From assembly GCF_010183535.1 (NCBI RefSeq), contig NC_071329.1:17374879-17438878 (forward strand): a stretch of DNA of 64,000 nt. Direction: 5' to 3'. Positions 33,283 to 44,989 of the stretch are shown in pieces (within the stretch, counting starts at the first letter, position 1; each line of letters begins with the position of its first letter). The position numbers and the translations under genes were made by a program. This DNA comes from Caenorhabditis remanei (Eukaryota > Nematoda > Chromadorea > Rhabditida > Rhabditidae). A model generated the notes under the pieces. That model was not told where the DNA came from, ran no database searches, and saw nothing but the letters and a program-made list of their open reading frames with translations.

Positions 33283-33916
33283 TTTCTCTACATCTTCCTC
33301 TGTTTCTTCTACTGTATCTGACTTATTTTCTGTCAATAAGAAATCAATAAATAATTGTCTCATTATACATATGGTCTCTTTAAACAAAAATGGGAAGTAC
33401 TCGTAACCTTTTTGTCTTTTCGAACACATTGTCAGATTGTCAGATGAGTATGAATAGAGCAGGTGCACCGAACCCTGGGAATTTTCTCCCACGATGAGAT
33501 AGTGAATGGTTTTGAGAGGTGCAGAGGGTCACCTGGTTGTGTGTGTAGGTTCTGTCACATTCACCTAATTACCACTTACACTATCCGTCCTCTTTGAAGA
33601 ATATTGATTCAAAACCATCACAATGACAATGTATGATGAGTAAGGGGTCAGAAAACAATCAGATAAGATCTACAAGTGTAGCCTACATATTATTGGTATA
33701 AAAATCAATTGTTCTTGTTATTATTGAAAAATACAAGATGACCTCAGAGATAACAGCAGTATACGGTTTGCCAGAAAAAGTAGGTCAAACCAGAGTTTAT
33801 GGTTAGTTGGCCTAGTTAGTTAGATGTGTATGTAGTTCATTCATTCGTCAGATTTCTCAGTTAGCCACCTTTTTTTTTGCTCTGTACCTCTATTTTTTAT
33901 TAGAGAATCGCGGCTA
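33283..33916. other. intergenic; duplicated flank segment
   Basis: The part from about 33450 to 33640 resembles pieces of the bHLH to MATH-BTB interval (28521-28600, 29156-29190 and 29310-29335). A lone ATG with a possible donor at about 33739-33782 could be a first exon, but I found no partner. Confidence 0.4.
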
Positions 33917-34213
33917 CACAGGGTCATATTGTCGTCCATATAAATTCCAATTATGCGAAACCGGAAGTCTAGGAACGCGCACGACTTGACAGGCTGCCAA
34001 TTGAGTCGCCGCTCAGCCGTATTGCATGCTTATAACGCAGGCGAACGATAGGGAGTTACATATTTTCTCGCTTTTCTCGGTTAATCCTTGCACAAAAATA
34101 TAGAATTCATCAAACACAAAAAAATGTTGCATAAATTTTTTGAATTCCGCGCCAATTTTACGCAAATTTTCTTGGAGCTCAGTTGCTTCATATGGACTTT
34201 CTATGACCCTGTG
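33917..34213. mobile_element. repeat family C, full copy
   Basis: Ends CACAGGGTCATA and TATGACCCTGTG, 297 bp. The interior has GCCAATTGAGTCGCCGCTCA. A TTCCGCC-rich piece follows to about 34435. Confidence 0.7.
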
Positions 34214-34435
34214 CTAGCCTGAACCCAGATAACATTATAGATCTTTGCCTCTCCGAATTCCGCTTTTCGCCTTCCGCCTAGAGAATATCAGCTTGAAAAA
34301 TTTGTTCGACTACTCGAATTTATTAATTTCTAGAGTCTTTTTACAACAAAATACAAAATCGACCTATAAAAACAATTTTTATTCCGTTTTCCGCCTTCCG
34401 CCATTTCAAAAACCGCATTCCGCTCCACTCTGATT

Positions 34436-34938
34436 GTTAAGGAAGTCATTGTTATTCAGCTATCATACCCAGGTTATCCAGATAAAATAGAATACTAAAT
34501 TTTCTAAATTTTTCGAAAATTTTCAAACTACAAATGCTACCGTAATCTCATTATTTTTGTGCCGGGCACCTGAAACCTAGATATTCAAAATCAGCACGTC
34601 GAGAACTTTCAGAAAAAAATAATCATGCCTATATTCGGTGCAAATTGGGTCCACAGTAACCCGAGTTTAAAGGCGCATGCCACCATTGGGACCTAAACTA
34701 ATGTCATGATTATACTCATCCGGAGCGTCTTGACGAGCTGAATCCGAATATCTAAGTTTCATTGAGTTTGAAGCAAGGCAGTTTTAGTGACTTTTTGAAT
34801 TTTCAAAATGTTTCGAAATTCTGCAACTTCTTTATTTTCTAATTAGTTCCAATAATTTCTGGATCGAAATCACCAGAATTTTTCAAATTTGTCCGGGAAA
34901 ATAAAAGAATGCCTAGATTCCAAAAATATACAGTAGTA
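34436..34938. other. no gene seen
   Basis: A/T-rich intergenic sequence without recognisable features. Confidence 0.35.
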
Positions 34939-35218
34939 CACAGTCTCCCAGCCTCGGAAAAAGAACTGCAATGAAATTTTTGATCTACCCTCATGAAACG
35001 AACAATTTGAGAAATTTGCAGGTCTATAACTGTATTACTTTAATTTTTAGCGTGAAGCTCAAGGTCGAAAGTGAGAAAATTACAGTTTTAGAATTATTAT
35101 TACGCTAAAAATTAAAGTAGTAATGTTTTAGACCTACAATTTTCTCAAAAATTTCGTTTCATAAGGGTAGATCAAAATTTTCTTGCGGTTGTTTTTGGGA
35201 GGCTAGGAGACCGTGTAG
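34939..35218. mobile_element. MITE family I copy
   Basis: Ends CACAGTCTCCCAGCCTCGGA and GGAGGCTAGGAGACCGTG. The middle contains a small palindrome of its own (AATTTTTAGCGT and complement). Confidence 0.7.
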
Positions 35219-35321
35219 TATACGGTTTCCCTACCTAGTCAGACTAATATTCATCTCCGTTAACCATCTATTCCTTTTTTAATTTTAATATAACTCATTC
35301 CTCTTCTTTCTTTATTCTGTA

Positions 35322-35799
35322 ATGGGGTTATTTAGGTTATGTAAAATTGTATTTTTTGCATGTTTTTCTCTCATTTTTCTACACTTTTTCTACACTTTTT
35401 CACAGTTTTCCGTCATCAGCAGTGAACATCAAAAGAATGCCGCCTGCCTCGAGATATCCAAGTTGATTTTTGATGTTCACTGCTGAAACGATGACGGAAC
35501 ACTACTGTAGAAAAACGGTGAAAAAAGTGTAGAAAACGGGAAAAATTCATAGTTGTCAAGGCCCGGCTTCAAAAAATTACCCTTATTTTTTTCGAATTTT
35601 TTTCAATTTTTCATCGAAAATGTGACCATTTTTTACTATTTTTCAGAATTTCTTCTAATTCTGAATGATAGTCGAAAATTTGACTTTTTAGCGAAAAAAA
35701 ATTTGAAAATTTGACTTTCGCGCCAATTCACACGGACCTTGACAACTATGGTAAAATATGTATTAAAATACAATTTTACATGACCTGAATAACCCCCAT
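35322..35799. mobile_element. nested MITE upstream of the GATA gene (family P)
   Basis: Outer inverted repeats of about 34 bp: ATGGGGTTATTTAGGTTATG at the left, CATGACCTGAATAACCCCCA at the right. Inside is a second palindrome (about 35379-35545) with CCGTCATCAGCAGTGAACAT and complement. The right end lies about 50 bp before the start codon of the GATA gene. Confidence 0.75.
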
Positions 35800-35851
35800 A
35801 ACTCTTCGTTCTCTAACTCTATGTATTCGTTTCAGAATTTGTTCAATCATC

Positions 35852-36352
35852 ATGAATAACCAATCGCTGCAACAACAAAATGAAAATGTCAACACCCCCT
35901 TGAGTCCGGAATTTCTGAACGGGTTCATTCGTGGAGCAGAGATGATGAGGAATTATCTGCAGACGGTGTCGTCCCTGATGCCTCCACAGCGTCAGGTGGC
36001 TCCATTAGTCCCAACGACAGGATTACCGTATTCTATGGCATCTGCAACTTCTCAAGCACCGCCCATCACCAACTTGAATTCTGCTGATCAATCGAAAATC
36101 ACCCGATCAATCGATAATCGGGATGAGAAAAAATTGTTGTCAAGCCCCAAGGAAATGGACTCCAGCTCTCCTCGGACAACAAAACTGAAGTCGTGCTCTC
36201 ACTGCAAAGTCACCGAATCGTGTTGCTGGAGAAAAGTTCGATCGGACGCTGGAATGATGTGTAATGCGTGTTTTATCTACGAACGGAAGTATAAGAAGAG
36301 TCGACCATTGAGCGCTATCAAGAAACATAATGCAATGACGGAGCATAATTGA
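35852..36352 (+). CDS. med: MED-like GATA transcription factor
   Basis: A single exon of 166 residues. One GATA-type finger near the C-terminus (about residues 115-139): CSHC, an 18-residue spacer containing WRKVRSDAG, then CNACFIYERKYKKSRP and a basic tail. The finger wording, small size and lack of introns match what I know of the Caenorhabditis MED-1/MED-2 family, which specifies mesendoderm in early embryos under SKN-1. The N-terminal part is glutamine-, serine- and proline-rich. A nested MITE ends about 50 bp upstream. END-type GATA factors are the main alternative, but their finger spacing and sequence differ. Confidence 0.8.
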   Translation: MNNQSLQQQNENVNTPLSPEFLNGFIRGAEMMRNYLQTVSSLMPPQRQVAPLVPTTGLPYSMASATSQAPPITNLNSADQSKITRSIDNRDEKKLLSSPKEMDSSSPRTTKLKSCSHCKVTESCCWRKVRSDAGMMCNACFIYERKYKKSRPLSAIKKHNAMTEHN

Positions 36353-36439
36353 AATTAATTGAAATTCACTTTATTTTATTAATAAATTTGATTTAATATT
36401 TAATAACATCCAGAAAAATGAAATATTGGGAAAAATTCA

Positions 36440-37080
36440 AATAATTTTCCCGCGAAGTCTAGTGAAGCGCGTTTGCACACGACTTGGCAGGCTGAGTCGC
36501 CGCTCAGCCAAATTGCGTGTTTATAATGGACCTATTCTGGGATAGCAAAAAATAGTTTTTTGCTATTCAGAAAGTAGCAAAAAAAGCAAAAAACTCCTGG
36601 TTTGGAGGTATTTTTTGCTTGACCTTTTCTAGGCCAGCCGGCGGATTTCTAGGCCATGTGTAGATTTACGGAAGAATTTTTTGTGATTTTTCAGCATCCA
36701 TGTATGTACTTTATCGCTACTTTTGAACTTAATTTGTAATTTTATTCATTTATTTCATGCTTTGTAATTGTTTAATTATTTTTTCTGGACTTTGCTGAAA
36801 AAATCACAAAAATTCTCTCGTAAATCTACACAAGGCCTAGAAATCCGCCGGCTGGCCTAGAAAAGGTCAAGCAAAAAGTACCTCCAAACCAGGAGTTTTT
36901 TGCTTTTTTTTGCTAATTTCTGAATAGTAAAAAAATAAGCAAAAAACTATTCATAAAAAAATGGAAAAATAAAAATTTCAATTCACTAAAAACATTTTTA
37001 GATAAATTTTTTAAATTTCGGGCAAATTTTACTCAAATTTTTGAATCGCTTCATATGGACTTTCTATGACCATGTGAATA
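36440..37080. mobile_element. repeat family C copy split by another MITE
   Basis: Outer parts are family C (GAAGTCTAGTGAAGCGCG at left; CTTTCTATGACC at right). Inside, about 36535-36960 is a long inverted repeat with GGCCAGCCGGCGGATTTCTA and complement, and ends rich in AGCAAAAAACT. Confidence 0.65.
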
Positions 37081-37204
37081 CAAATATTACTGTATGCCAC
37101 GAAATTTAACCCCGCCCTCATTTCTCAACATTTTTTTGTTCGCGTGTTCTCCTTTTCGATTCCACGTGCTGCATTCTACCATTCCCTGATTCAAATATCA
37201 CGAA

Positions 37205-38082
37205 ATGTCATCCAAAGCGATTCATCAAAAAACGTTTGGAATTAAAAATGAGGTTAGTTCTTTACAATCGCGCTCTACCGAAACCAAATAAAATTGTGTG
37301 CGAAATTGAGAGACGCAGAGAAAAAGAGACATTACTCAAGGGCATTTCGGTGGAGCGCAGTTGTAAGAACTATTGAATATTCAATACACTCAAATTTCCA
37401 GACATGGTTCGAGAAGTTCTATTCAATCGGATTGCTCATTATAATCATTCCCACAATTTCTCTCGTTGTCGAGCTGTAAGAATCTGGAAATCTAGAAATA
37501 TAAATACATATAAAAATTTCAGCACGTCGGCTCTGAATTTCGGTGTCCCACCGATTGAAAAGTGTAGTGACTACTTGGTTTTCTTTCATTTGTTGGGATT
37601 TTTCGTTTTGCAATTCATGATTGCTATTCTGATGTTAACTGGTAGTATCGTTCCACCACAGAAGTACAAAAACTTAGTTTGGTCGATTGTGAGTTATTAC
37701 AACTGCGCTCTACCGAAATTCCCATGTCTCTTTTTCTCTGAGTCTCAATCGGTTTCGGTAGAGCGCGATTTCTATTTCAGGGATCACTCACAATATTCAC
37801 TGCGTTTTATCTTTACAACCCGTCAATTGATTCAATTAAAAAAGAGGCGGAGCTTGCTCAGCTGGTAATGAAATGTGAGTTTTCACAAAAATAATTGTAA
37901 TTCAATTCCATTTTCCAGACACCTTAATGATTCAATCCATTTCATTGCCCATCTTCTTGCTCAACTCAATATTTGCCTGTTTTATTCTTCTGAAAGCAGC
38001 TAGAATTCAATATCTTCACGACAATACAATGGTTAAACAAGAAGAGGAAGATGCCAACAAGAAGTTGATGGAGACATTTTAA
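37205..38082 (+). CDS. four-transmembrane nematode protein, copy 2
   Basis: Five exons: 37205-37252, 37402-37475, 37523-37688, 37781-37874 and 37919-38082, giving 181 residues. Exon lengths are identical to the gene at 961-1826, and the protein differs at only a handful of positions (for example SLPIF for SFPIF, and RIQYLHD for RIQHLYD). Four hydrophobic helices and an acidic, lysine-rich tail are seen. Introns 1 and 3 carry family B MITEs at the same places as in copy 1, and the upstream 200 bp is also shared. Function unknown; an integral membrane protein is inferred. Confidence 0.88.
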
Positions 38083-38224
38083 TTAGTCTAATTAATTGAT
38101 TGAATGAACAATTTAAATGAGGATTATGTTATTTCAGACAATTCTAAGAAACTTTTATTACGCTGAAAATCACTTCAATTCCCGTTCTCCTGACTCAGAA
38201 GGAGCTTTCGTGGAAGAATTTTTC

Positions 38225-38400
38225 CGCGCACCAGTGTAGTCCTCTCGGACAAGATTTTCGCTGAAATTCTTGTTTTATCACTTTTCCAGCATTTATATCG
38301 CGAAAAATAGAAAAAATTCACGAAAGTTTGTTGGAAACAGTGGGAAAACGAGGGATTGAGCATAAATCTTATCCGAGAGGACTACACGACCGCGTGGAAA
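38225..38400. mobile_element. MITE family A copy
   Basis: GTGTAGTCCTCTCGGACAAG near 38233 and CCGAGAGGACTACACGACCG near 38373, followed by the usual GAGTCAGGAG stretch. It lies between two members of the four-transmembrane family. Confidence 0.75.
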
Positions 38401-38662
38401 AACTCTTCCACCAAAGCGCATTTCGAGTCAGGAGGACAGGAATTGAAGCGATTTTTAGAATATGCGTCAATAAGAAACGTTTCTTAGAAGATAAACCAAT
38501 TATGCCTTTAGATCTTCGCAAAACAAATAATGAAAAATTCAACCAATCTTTTCAATATTTTTCTCCGTGACCTTCCCATTTCCCTACAGCTCAGTTTTCC
38601 GTTTTCAATTTTTCCACTAAACCGTTCGTCATTCCTTTTTCTCAGAGGGTCAAATACCCAAT

Positions 38663-40143
38663 ATGCCGCATAAAGCATACTACAAAAAATCATTTGGAAT
38701 CGAAAATAAGGTGAAGAAACTGATAAAAATCGAGTTCTATCAGATATTAAATTTTCAGAAATGGATCAACAACTTGGCTAATTTTATTTTGGTTACTATT
38801 TTAGTCCAGTATCTTACATTTGGCGTTGAGATGTAGGATTTATTTCTAGCATTTTAATATTATCACAGATCTATTCTCACAACCGCGCTCTACCGAAATC
38901 GAAAAAAATTGTGTGCGAAATTGAGAGACTCAGAGAAAAAGAGACACTTTTCAAGGGCATTTCGGTGGAGCGCGGTTGTAAGGATTGTGGTGAGCTAACA
39001 GATGCCCACTTAATTCAAGGTTGTTGGTTGGTATTGGATGGGTCAAAACATATAACGGAGACAAAACAGAAGCACGTATCACAGGTCTTTACACCTCCAA
39101 AATCCTGGGGAGCTTTGTGACGTCGATCTGTCAACAAGGCGTACTATGCGTGCATTGGCGCTTTAGCGGTGTCTCTGCGTCTCTCGTTTTTACTCAGTGT
39201 TTCTCGTATTTCACCATTTGATTTTTTTGAATTTTTGCCTTTATAATGAAATTTATTGCGTTTTTTCTATTTTATTAACTTAAAATTTAAAAAAAAACTC
39301 TTCAATAGTTTTTTAAATATTTAATTTTCCAGATATTTCCCGTCAGAGATATTGCAACAAGCGGTTAGTTGGAGAATTTCGGAAAATACTTCGCCGCCGA
39401 ATATTCTTTCAGGTTATTTCAACAACGAACGGCATGCAGGAAGAAACAACTACGTTTTTTGTTCACAATTGGAAAAAAGAAGAATTCATTTACTCGGATT
39501 TATCTCTTTCTCTTGATTTATCGTATTTTCTCTCGAAATCCAGTGTTTTCTCATTTCCCTTGAACGTCTATTTCGATAAATTTATCATTTTTTCCGAATA
39601 TAATCATTTTTACAATTTTAGACGAAAATATGATTTTCGAATAATGAAAATGTCAAATTTACGGTATGCAGCAGGTATGTGCCCGGGTGGCGTTGAGCGC
39701 CTCGCATTTTCAGCCGAAATTTGAAAATGCGACGAGAAAGAGTGTGCGAAATGAAGAGACGCAGACACACTCTCTCGATTTTACACACTCTCTCTCGTCG
39801 CATTTTCGCCCACTTTGAATTCTTTCAGCGCCCAAAGCGCCTCCATAGGCACATCCCTGGTATGCAGTGCATACTATGCACGCCTCGCGCGCCAACGGCA
39901 TTTCTGACGCACGAAACGCAGCTCCTCTCTGGCGCATTAGAGGCGTAGGGTGTATTTGTGATTTCAGACACCTACATAATCCACACCTTGGCTATTCCAC
40001 TTCATTTGTTCGCTTCTTCACTCGTTATTTATATTTTCTGGAGGATGAGCAAAGTCAAACCAGATTACAATGGAGAGGAACCTTATGAAGTTATCTACGA
40101 TGGACAGGACAGTGAGACTAAGAAATTGCTGGATTCAAAATGA
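38663..40143 (+). CDS. four-transmembrane family member, diverged, middle unresolved
   Basis: Exon 1 (38663-38710, 48 nt) and exon 2 (38759-38832, 74 nt) have exactly the lengths and phases of the two copies above. The protein starts MPHKAYYKKSFGIENK. The last exon, 39968-40143, starts in the phase of the paralogues' last exon and encodes a hydrophobic helix (HLFASSLVIYIFW) and an acidic tail ending LLDSK. The middle exons are not certain: 39019-39160 and about 39332-39500 are candidates. The gaps are filled by a family B MITE (38877-38985) and a hairpin (about 39660-39950). It could be a functioning gene or one losing its middle. Confidence 0.55.
39660..39950. mobile_element. hairpin element in the diverged four-transmembrane gene
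   Basis: Palindromic pieces: AAAATGCGACGAGAAAGAGTG with ACTCTCTCTCGTCGCATTTT, then a second fold around GCATACTATGCACGC. It also contains repeated GCGCC and GGCGC blocks. Confidence 0.5.
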
Positions 40144-40214
40144 AACTTTGAATCAATTTCCTAATGTGAAAATCTGAGAAAATAATGAGGAAAGCAATAA
40201 TTTCAGCGAGACAT

Positions 40215-42062
40215 CTAACGTCTGGCAGAGAATTGGTACAAATCGGTAAATGTATTGTTCGGTTTCGGTGATCCATTGACTTTCTGATAGAGCCATCTAT
40301 ACATATTAGGCATCAAAATTTGATTTTCTCCCCCAAGATTCGCTCCTATTTCAGCCAAATTTTGTGCCTGCTCATTTTCGAATTTGTTTGCTTGTCCGAT
40401 GACATATCTACGAGTCACATTGATTTTTTTCTCCATCGAGTCGATGAATTCCAAGAATTCGCTACAGCGAGTGTTGAGGAATTTTCTGAAATTAAATATC
40501 AATTGATAATGAATCACAAGACAAAGTGACTCGCCGTCGCCATTCTTTCGGCATTTTGTATGAAGTTATCACAAATTTACAATCAGTTTTGATTGTAATT
40601 CCCGGTTTGTTGAGAAGGTAAGCCTGTAAAATATAAAATTGTAATTATCAAAATTAATTAAAAATTTTACCATCAAGATCGCTGTAGAAACCGCACAAAG
40701 CTCGGCGCGGTGGCTGTCTTGTTTTCCAGTCATGTTTCCACAAAAGTTGTACGCGCAACCTGAAGAAGAATAATCATTTTCGAATAATTCACACACTACG
40801 AAAAGGAACTGCAAATACGCGAAGCCTTTTTTCCCGTTTCTATTCGATTATTTCATTTTATGCATTCAAAATGCAGTATTTTCAGGCTTTCAGACGTCGT
40901 TATGGATGAAAAATAGGTCCCTTTCATTAGAATTAAAGAAAAAAATCTTTATCGAATGAGCCAGAAAGGGATTTTTGGTCGGAGATTGACTTTTTTACAA
41001 AAAAAAAAATTAATTTTCAAAAAATATGATTTTCAGCAATTTCAGCCACTAATTCTTTTGTTAACTTCAGAGCGTCCTCGATTACATTTTCTGTAATTTT
41101 TGTCCAAAAATGTTTTCCGCCAAAAAACTTATAATAACTTTTTCCGAAAATCCATTTTTCTGTATCAAAAAAGACAATTTCTGACCAAAATTACCGTTTT
41201 TCGCATACTTGCAACGGGCCGGGCCGGGTCACAGTACAAAAATTTGAAAATTTGAATTTTTTTGATTTTTTCACAAAAAAGTCGAATTTTCGACTATGTT
41301 TTTACATATCGATAAAACTCAAGTGTGCATAGGATTTTCGACTATTTTTGATGAAAATTTCAAAAAATTTCGAAAAATTTTGTGAAAAAATTGTGCTCAT
41401 TTTTTGACTCCGGGCCGACAGGGCCGGGAAGGGCCGGCAACTTTCTCTACCGGCCCGGCCCGACCCGGCCGATATTTTGCAAGTATGGTTTTTCGGCTCA
41501 TAAAATAGATAATTTTATTTTCTACAATTCTGACGGATGAGACTTTTTTCATCTACGGCGCCGTCTGAAAACCTGAAAATACTATATTTTCAGTGCAAAA
41601 AACAAAAGAATTGAATTACAACGTGAAAAAAGTTTTTTTCGCAGTGTGGGAGACCAGTGAGTGATAGTGAGTGATTAAAATATTTAGATCTAGTCGCGCC
41701 ACTCACCAGGATACCAAAAAACACCGAATCCGGCTTTTGCGTTCCTCCTTCCTTCGTTCAAACACCATCCATCTGTGTATGCAACAGCGCGTCCGCCGGT
41801 GTAATTGAGAGATTTTTGGATTGAACGAGTATGGTGAACTGCTTGTTTTAACGAGTGAGCAGCTTGAATCAAAGTAATTTTGGAGAAAGATTAGAAGAAT
41901 TCTAGAATGAGAAGAAAATCGAGGAAATGGGAGATTCGCTACTTTTCTGCCGACAGTACGTAGATCACAAAGAACCAATTTTCGAAAATGATTGATTATC
42001 GTTTGACCTACGCTACAGACTTGATACTTCGGTATGACGAGACACGCGGAGTCGGGATTTTT
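40215..42062 (-). CDS. RNase H-like protein, 5' end not found, active site altered
   Basis: Five exons in matching phases: 42062-41960, 41862-41707, 40759-40671, 40623-40523 and 40485-40215, 239 codons without an initiator ATG. Type 1 RNase H blocks are clear: AVAYTDG (first Asp), SHRAELCAV (Glu) and IKTDC (second Asp). The C-terminal block reads IGQANKFENEQAQNLA, where active enzymes have a His after the G and an Asp four residues after NE; both are Gln here. RNase H normally cuts RNA in RNA-DNA hybrids; this copy may be inactive or reassigned. Two donors are weak (GTACTG, GTCTTG). MITEs I and J fill one intron. Confidence 0.65.
40788..41656. mobile_element. MITE family I with nested MITE J
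   Basis: Outer ends CACACTACGAAAAGGAACTG and GCAGTGTGGGAGACC. Between about 41205 and 41490 is a MITE J (ACTTGCAACGGGCCGGGCCG to TTTTGCAAGTATG). Lies in an intron of the RNase H-like gene. Confidence 0.7.
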
Positions 42063-42359
42063 CTGAAACTACGAATTTTTATAATAATAATTTATTTTGA
42101 ATTTTACAATCTAGGGATTGTCATCTATTTGCGAATCTCCAGTTTTCAGCGGTGACTTCTCGTTTGTTTTTTGATTTTTACCTGAAAATTGAACGATTTT
42201 TCAAAAGAAAAATAAAAACAGCAAAACATGACGGTTTTATGTATAATTTTAGCACTTTTCCCAAGAAATTAGTAATGAATTGGTTACAAATTGATAATAA
42301 TTTATTACAATAACAAAAATTCGATCGAAAAACCAATAAAATCGGCTGAAAATTCTGGA

Positions 42360-42860
42360 AATAACGACACAAAATTTCAGCATGACGTGGCGAGCTACCG
42401 TACTCTTTGCGCGGCAAATAAAATGCAAAGTACGCATTTGTAACGTGGCAATTAGAACTGCGTACAATGTATTTAATTTTACGAGCAAGAATATTTGAAT
42501 TTCTTTAGCTTTTTCAGCGAAATTGTTAGTTTTCCGGTTTATTTTTTGTGCAAAAGGTATGAAAAAATGAGCGTAAAACAGAATAAAATCATTCAGCAGA
42601 AAATAATCGACAAAATGTGATTCCACCCAAAATGTCTAACTTTTTTGTTATTTACGATCATTTTTTATATTTTTCCACAAAAACCATCCTGAAAAGTAAC
42701 AATTTCGCTTCAAAAAAGCTAAAAGAAGTTTTAATTTTCCGGCTCGTCAAATTAAATGCATTGTACGCAGTTCTAATTACACGTCACAACTGCGTACTTT
42801 GCATTTTATTTGACGCGCAAAGAGTACGGTAGCTCTCCACGTCATGCTGAAATTTTGTCC
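42360..42860. mobile_element. inverted-repeat element (family Q)
   Basis: Two inverted blocks: AGCATGACGTGGCGAGCTAC with TTTGCGCGGCAAATAAAATG near 42378, and their complement near 42790-42850. The flanks to about 42180 and 43020 are loosely palindromic too. I see no gene between 42063 and 43264 other than this. Confidence 0.6.
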
Positions 42861-43264
42861 CGTTTTTCATGTTTTTAACCTAATTTTTAGCTGATTTTAT
42901 TGATTTTTCAAACGGAATTCTATATTAATACATTGTTTATCGATTTGTCACTAATTCGTTACTTATTTCGTGTGAAAAGTGTCAAAATAGACTTAAAATT
43001 AAATTTCTTCGAGTTTTGCTCTTTTCCACTATCGCCAAGCTTTAATTCCGCTTAAAATTTCTGATTTTCTTGTTGTTTAAACTGAAAATGTGTAGTTTTA
43101 ATGAAAATTCGCTTAAGTTTCCAGGTAAACATCAAAACAAACGAAAAAATCACTTCTAACAACCGGAAGAGCAAAAATGTACGAACGTTTTGAGGAATCG
43201 AAATAGGCGTTGAGGTATTATTGGACATATTATATTTTCATATAATAAATGACTATTCTCCCAG

Positions 43265-44684
43265 GACGTTGAATGTTGGCGGCACTATTTTTCACACCAC
43301 AAAGTTCACGCTGACAAAATTCGGTGGAACACTGCAAAAGATGGTAGAATATGAAATTAGGGTTAGTTTTTTGTAAAATGCCGACTACTTGAGCAATCGA
43401 TGTGTCTTAAATCTCAATAAAAGTATTTTTCGTTTTTCAGACAGTATCTGATGAAAACGGAGACCATTTCATCGATCGATCGCCGAAAAATTTTGAATCG
43501 ATTCTGAATTTTCTGCGTGATGGGGACATTGATCTTCCAGATTCTGTGAAGGAAGTGAAGGAAATTCGAACAGAAGCACGTTACTATGAATTGACAAATC
43601 TTTTAGAGTTGTGTGATGAGTTCATCGATGAAAAGTTGGCGCCTGGAACAAGAGATCAAAGAAATCTCAAATTCATCAAAAACGATGATGAGTATTTGCA
43701 GATTGTTACGGAACCAGTGAAGGTGAGCATCTGTGATGTGCGGAAAGGAAATAGGAAATTCCTAAATTTCCGACTTTTTTCGGATCTGTTTTCCGTCGGA
43801 AAATTCCCGAGAAAGTTTTCCGGGAAAACTTTTTTCCATACTTGCAAACCGGGCCGAAACGAGCCGACACGGCCGGCGAGTAACTCGCATCAAACTCAAT
43901 ATTATGAGCTCAAAAATATACCAAAATGTAGATCTCAGCGAGTTCTACGTCCGTGACCTACCACGGGCCGGGCTAGAATAGTTTTTCTGGCCATTTTCGC
44001 GTTTTTGGCACTTTTTCCCGGCCCGCGGCACATTAATGAATAGCCATCCGGCCGTTAGTAGGTCACGGACATAGAACTCGCTGAGATCTACATTTTGATA
44101 TATTTTTGAGCTCATAATATTGCGTTTGATTTGGAAGAATGCTTTTTTCCGAAATTCCATACATTTTCATGATGATAAAATAAATAATTTGTGCGGAATG
44201 GAAAGAAATTGCTGCAAAACCAACGTGAACGGTTCCAAATTCAGTTTTTATAGCATATTGATTTTGACTTTAAAAAAATTGAAAAAAACCGAGTTTCCGA
44301 AATCTTTATTTCCGCACATCCATGGTGAGCATCATTTGAAAAATCCGTTACCATGATATTTTCAGCCCGTCTTTGTCTTCCACTATGCACCAGTCGAACA
44401 TAGAAAGTTTACGTATCCGTACAACTTGAATATTCAAGACTTCCTCGAGAAATATAAAAATCAATTCGACATTTATTTCAGTAAGTCGGTTTTCAGCCAC
44501 CTTTGTCATTAAAAACTGATTTTTAGGAGCTCAAAGGGTCGAAAACAACAAGAAAGTATTCTGGAAATGGTCCATTCATCACTACAATAAATATCTCGAA
44601 GGGCAGGACGGATACAAGTATGGAGTGAAGGAGGAAATCGATGAGGACATTGAGAAAATCTTAAACAATGCGCCGTTCCCATAA
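43265..44684 (+). CDS. KCTD-like protein with T1-type BTB domain (5' end partial)
   Basis: Exons 43265-43361, 43441-43722, 44366-44480 and 44527-44684, phases agreeing, about 216 residues after the first complete codon. The domain opens TLNVGGTIFHTTKFTLTKF and continues through DRSPKNFESILNFLRDGDI and EARYYEL, the typical potassium-channel tetramerisation (T1/BTB) pattern of KCTD proteins. By family these form oligomers and often act as CUL-3 adaptors. A short C-terminal domain of about 90 residues ends at TAA 44684. The first exon with the ATG was not found; it should end in phase 2. Intron 2 contains a family D MITE (43838-44113). Confidence 0.8.
43838..44113. mobile_element. MITE family D copy
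   Basis: Starts ATACTTGCAAACCGGGCC. The right end is diverged (GAGCTCATAATATTGCGTTT). Lies in intron 2 of the KCTD-like gene. Confidence 0.7.
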
Positions 44685-44989
44685 TTTCGTCTGATCAAGT
44701 TCATTTTCAATCAAACAATTCTGATACTTTGTTATTTTTTACTGTGCATTTCACCTTTTCTTCTCTTTTTGTTCATTCAATTTCTCTGTAACATCTTCTA
44801 TCAAATTTCATTGATTCTCAGTCAGAAGCTAGATGTTCTACTAAAATTATTGCTCACTTCTCATTTGTTATTTGCAAAATTGATTTTGATTTAAAAAAAA
44901 CTAAATTTACAACTTTATCAGGGGCTATCAGTAGTATAAGTTTTCGTTCATTTTTCGTAAGGAAAATACAAACGAAAAACCTATCCATC

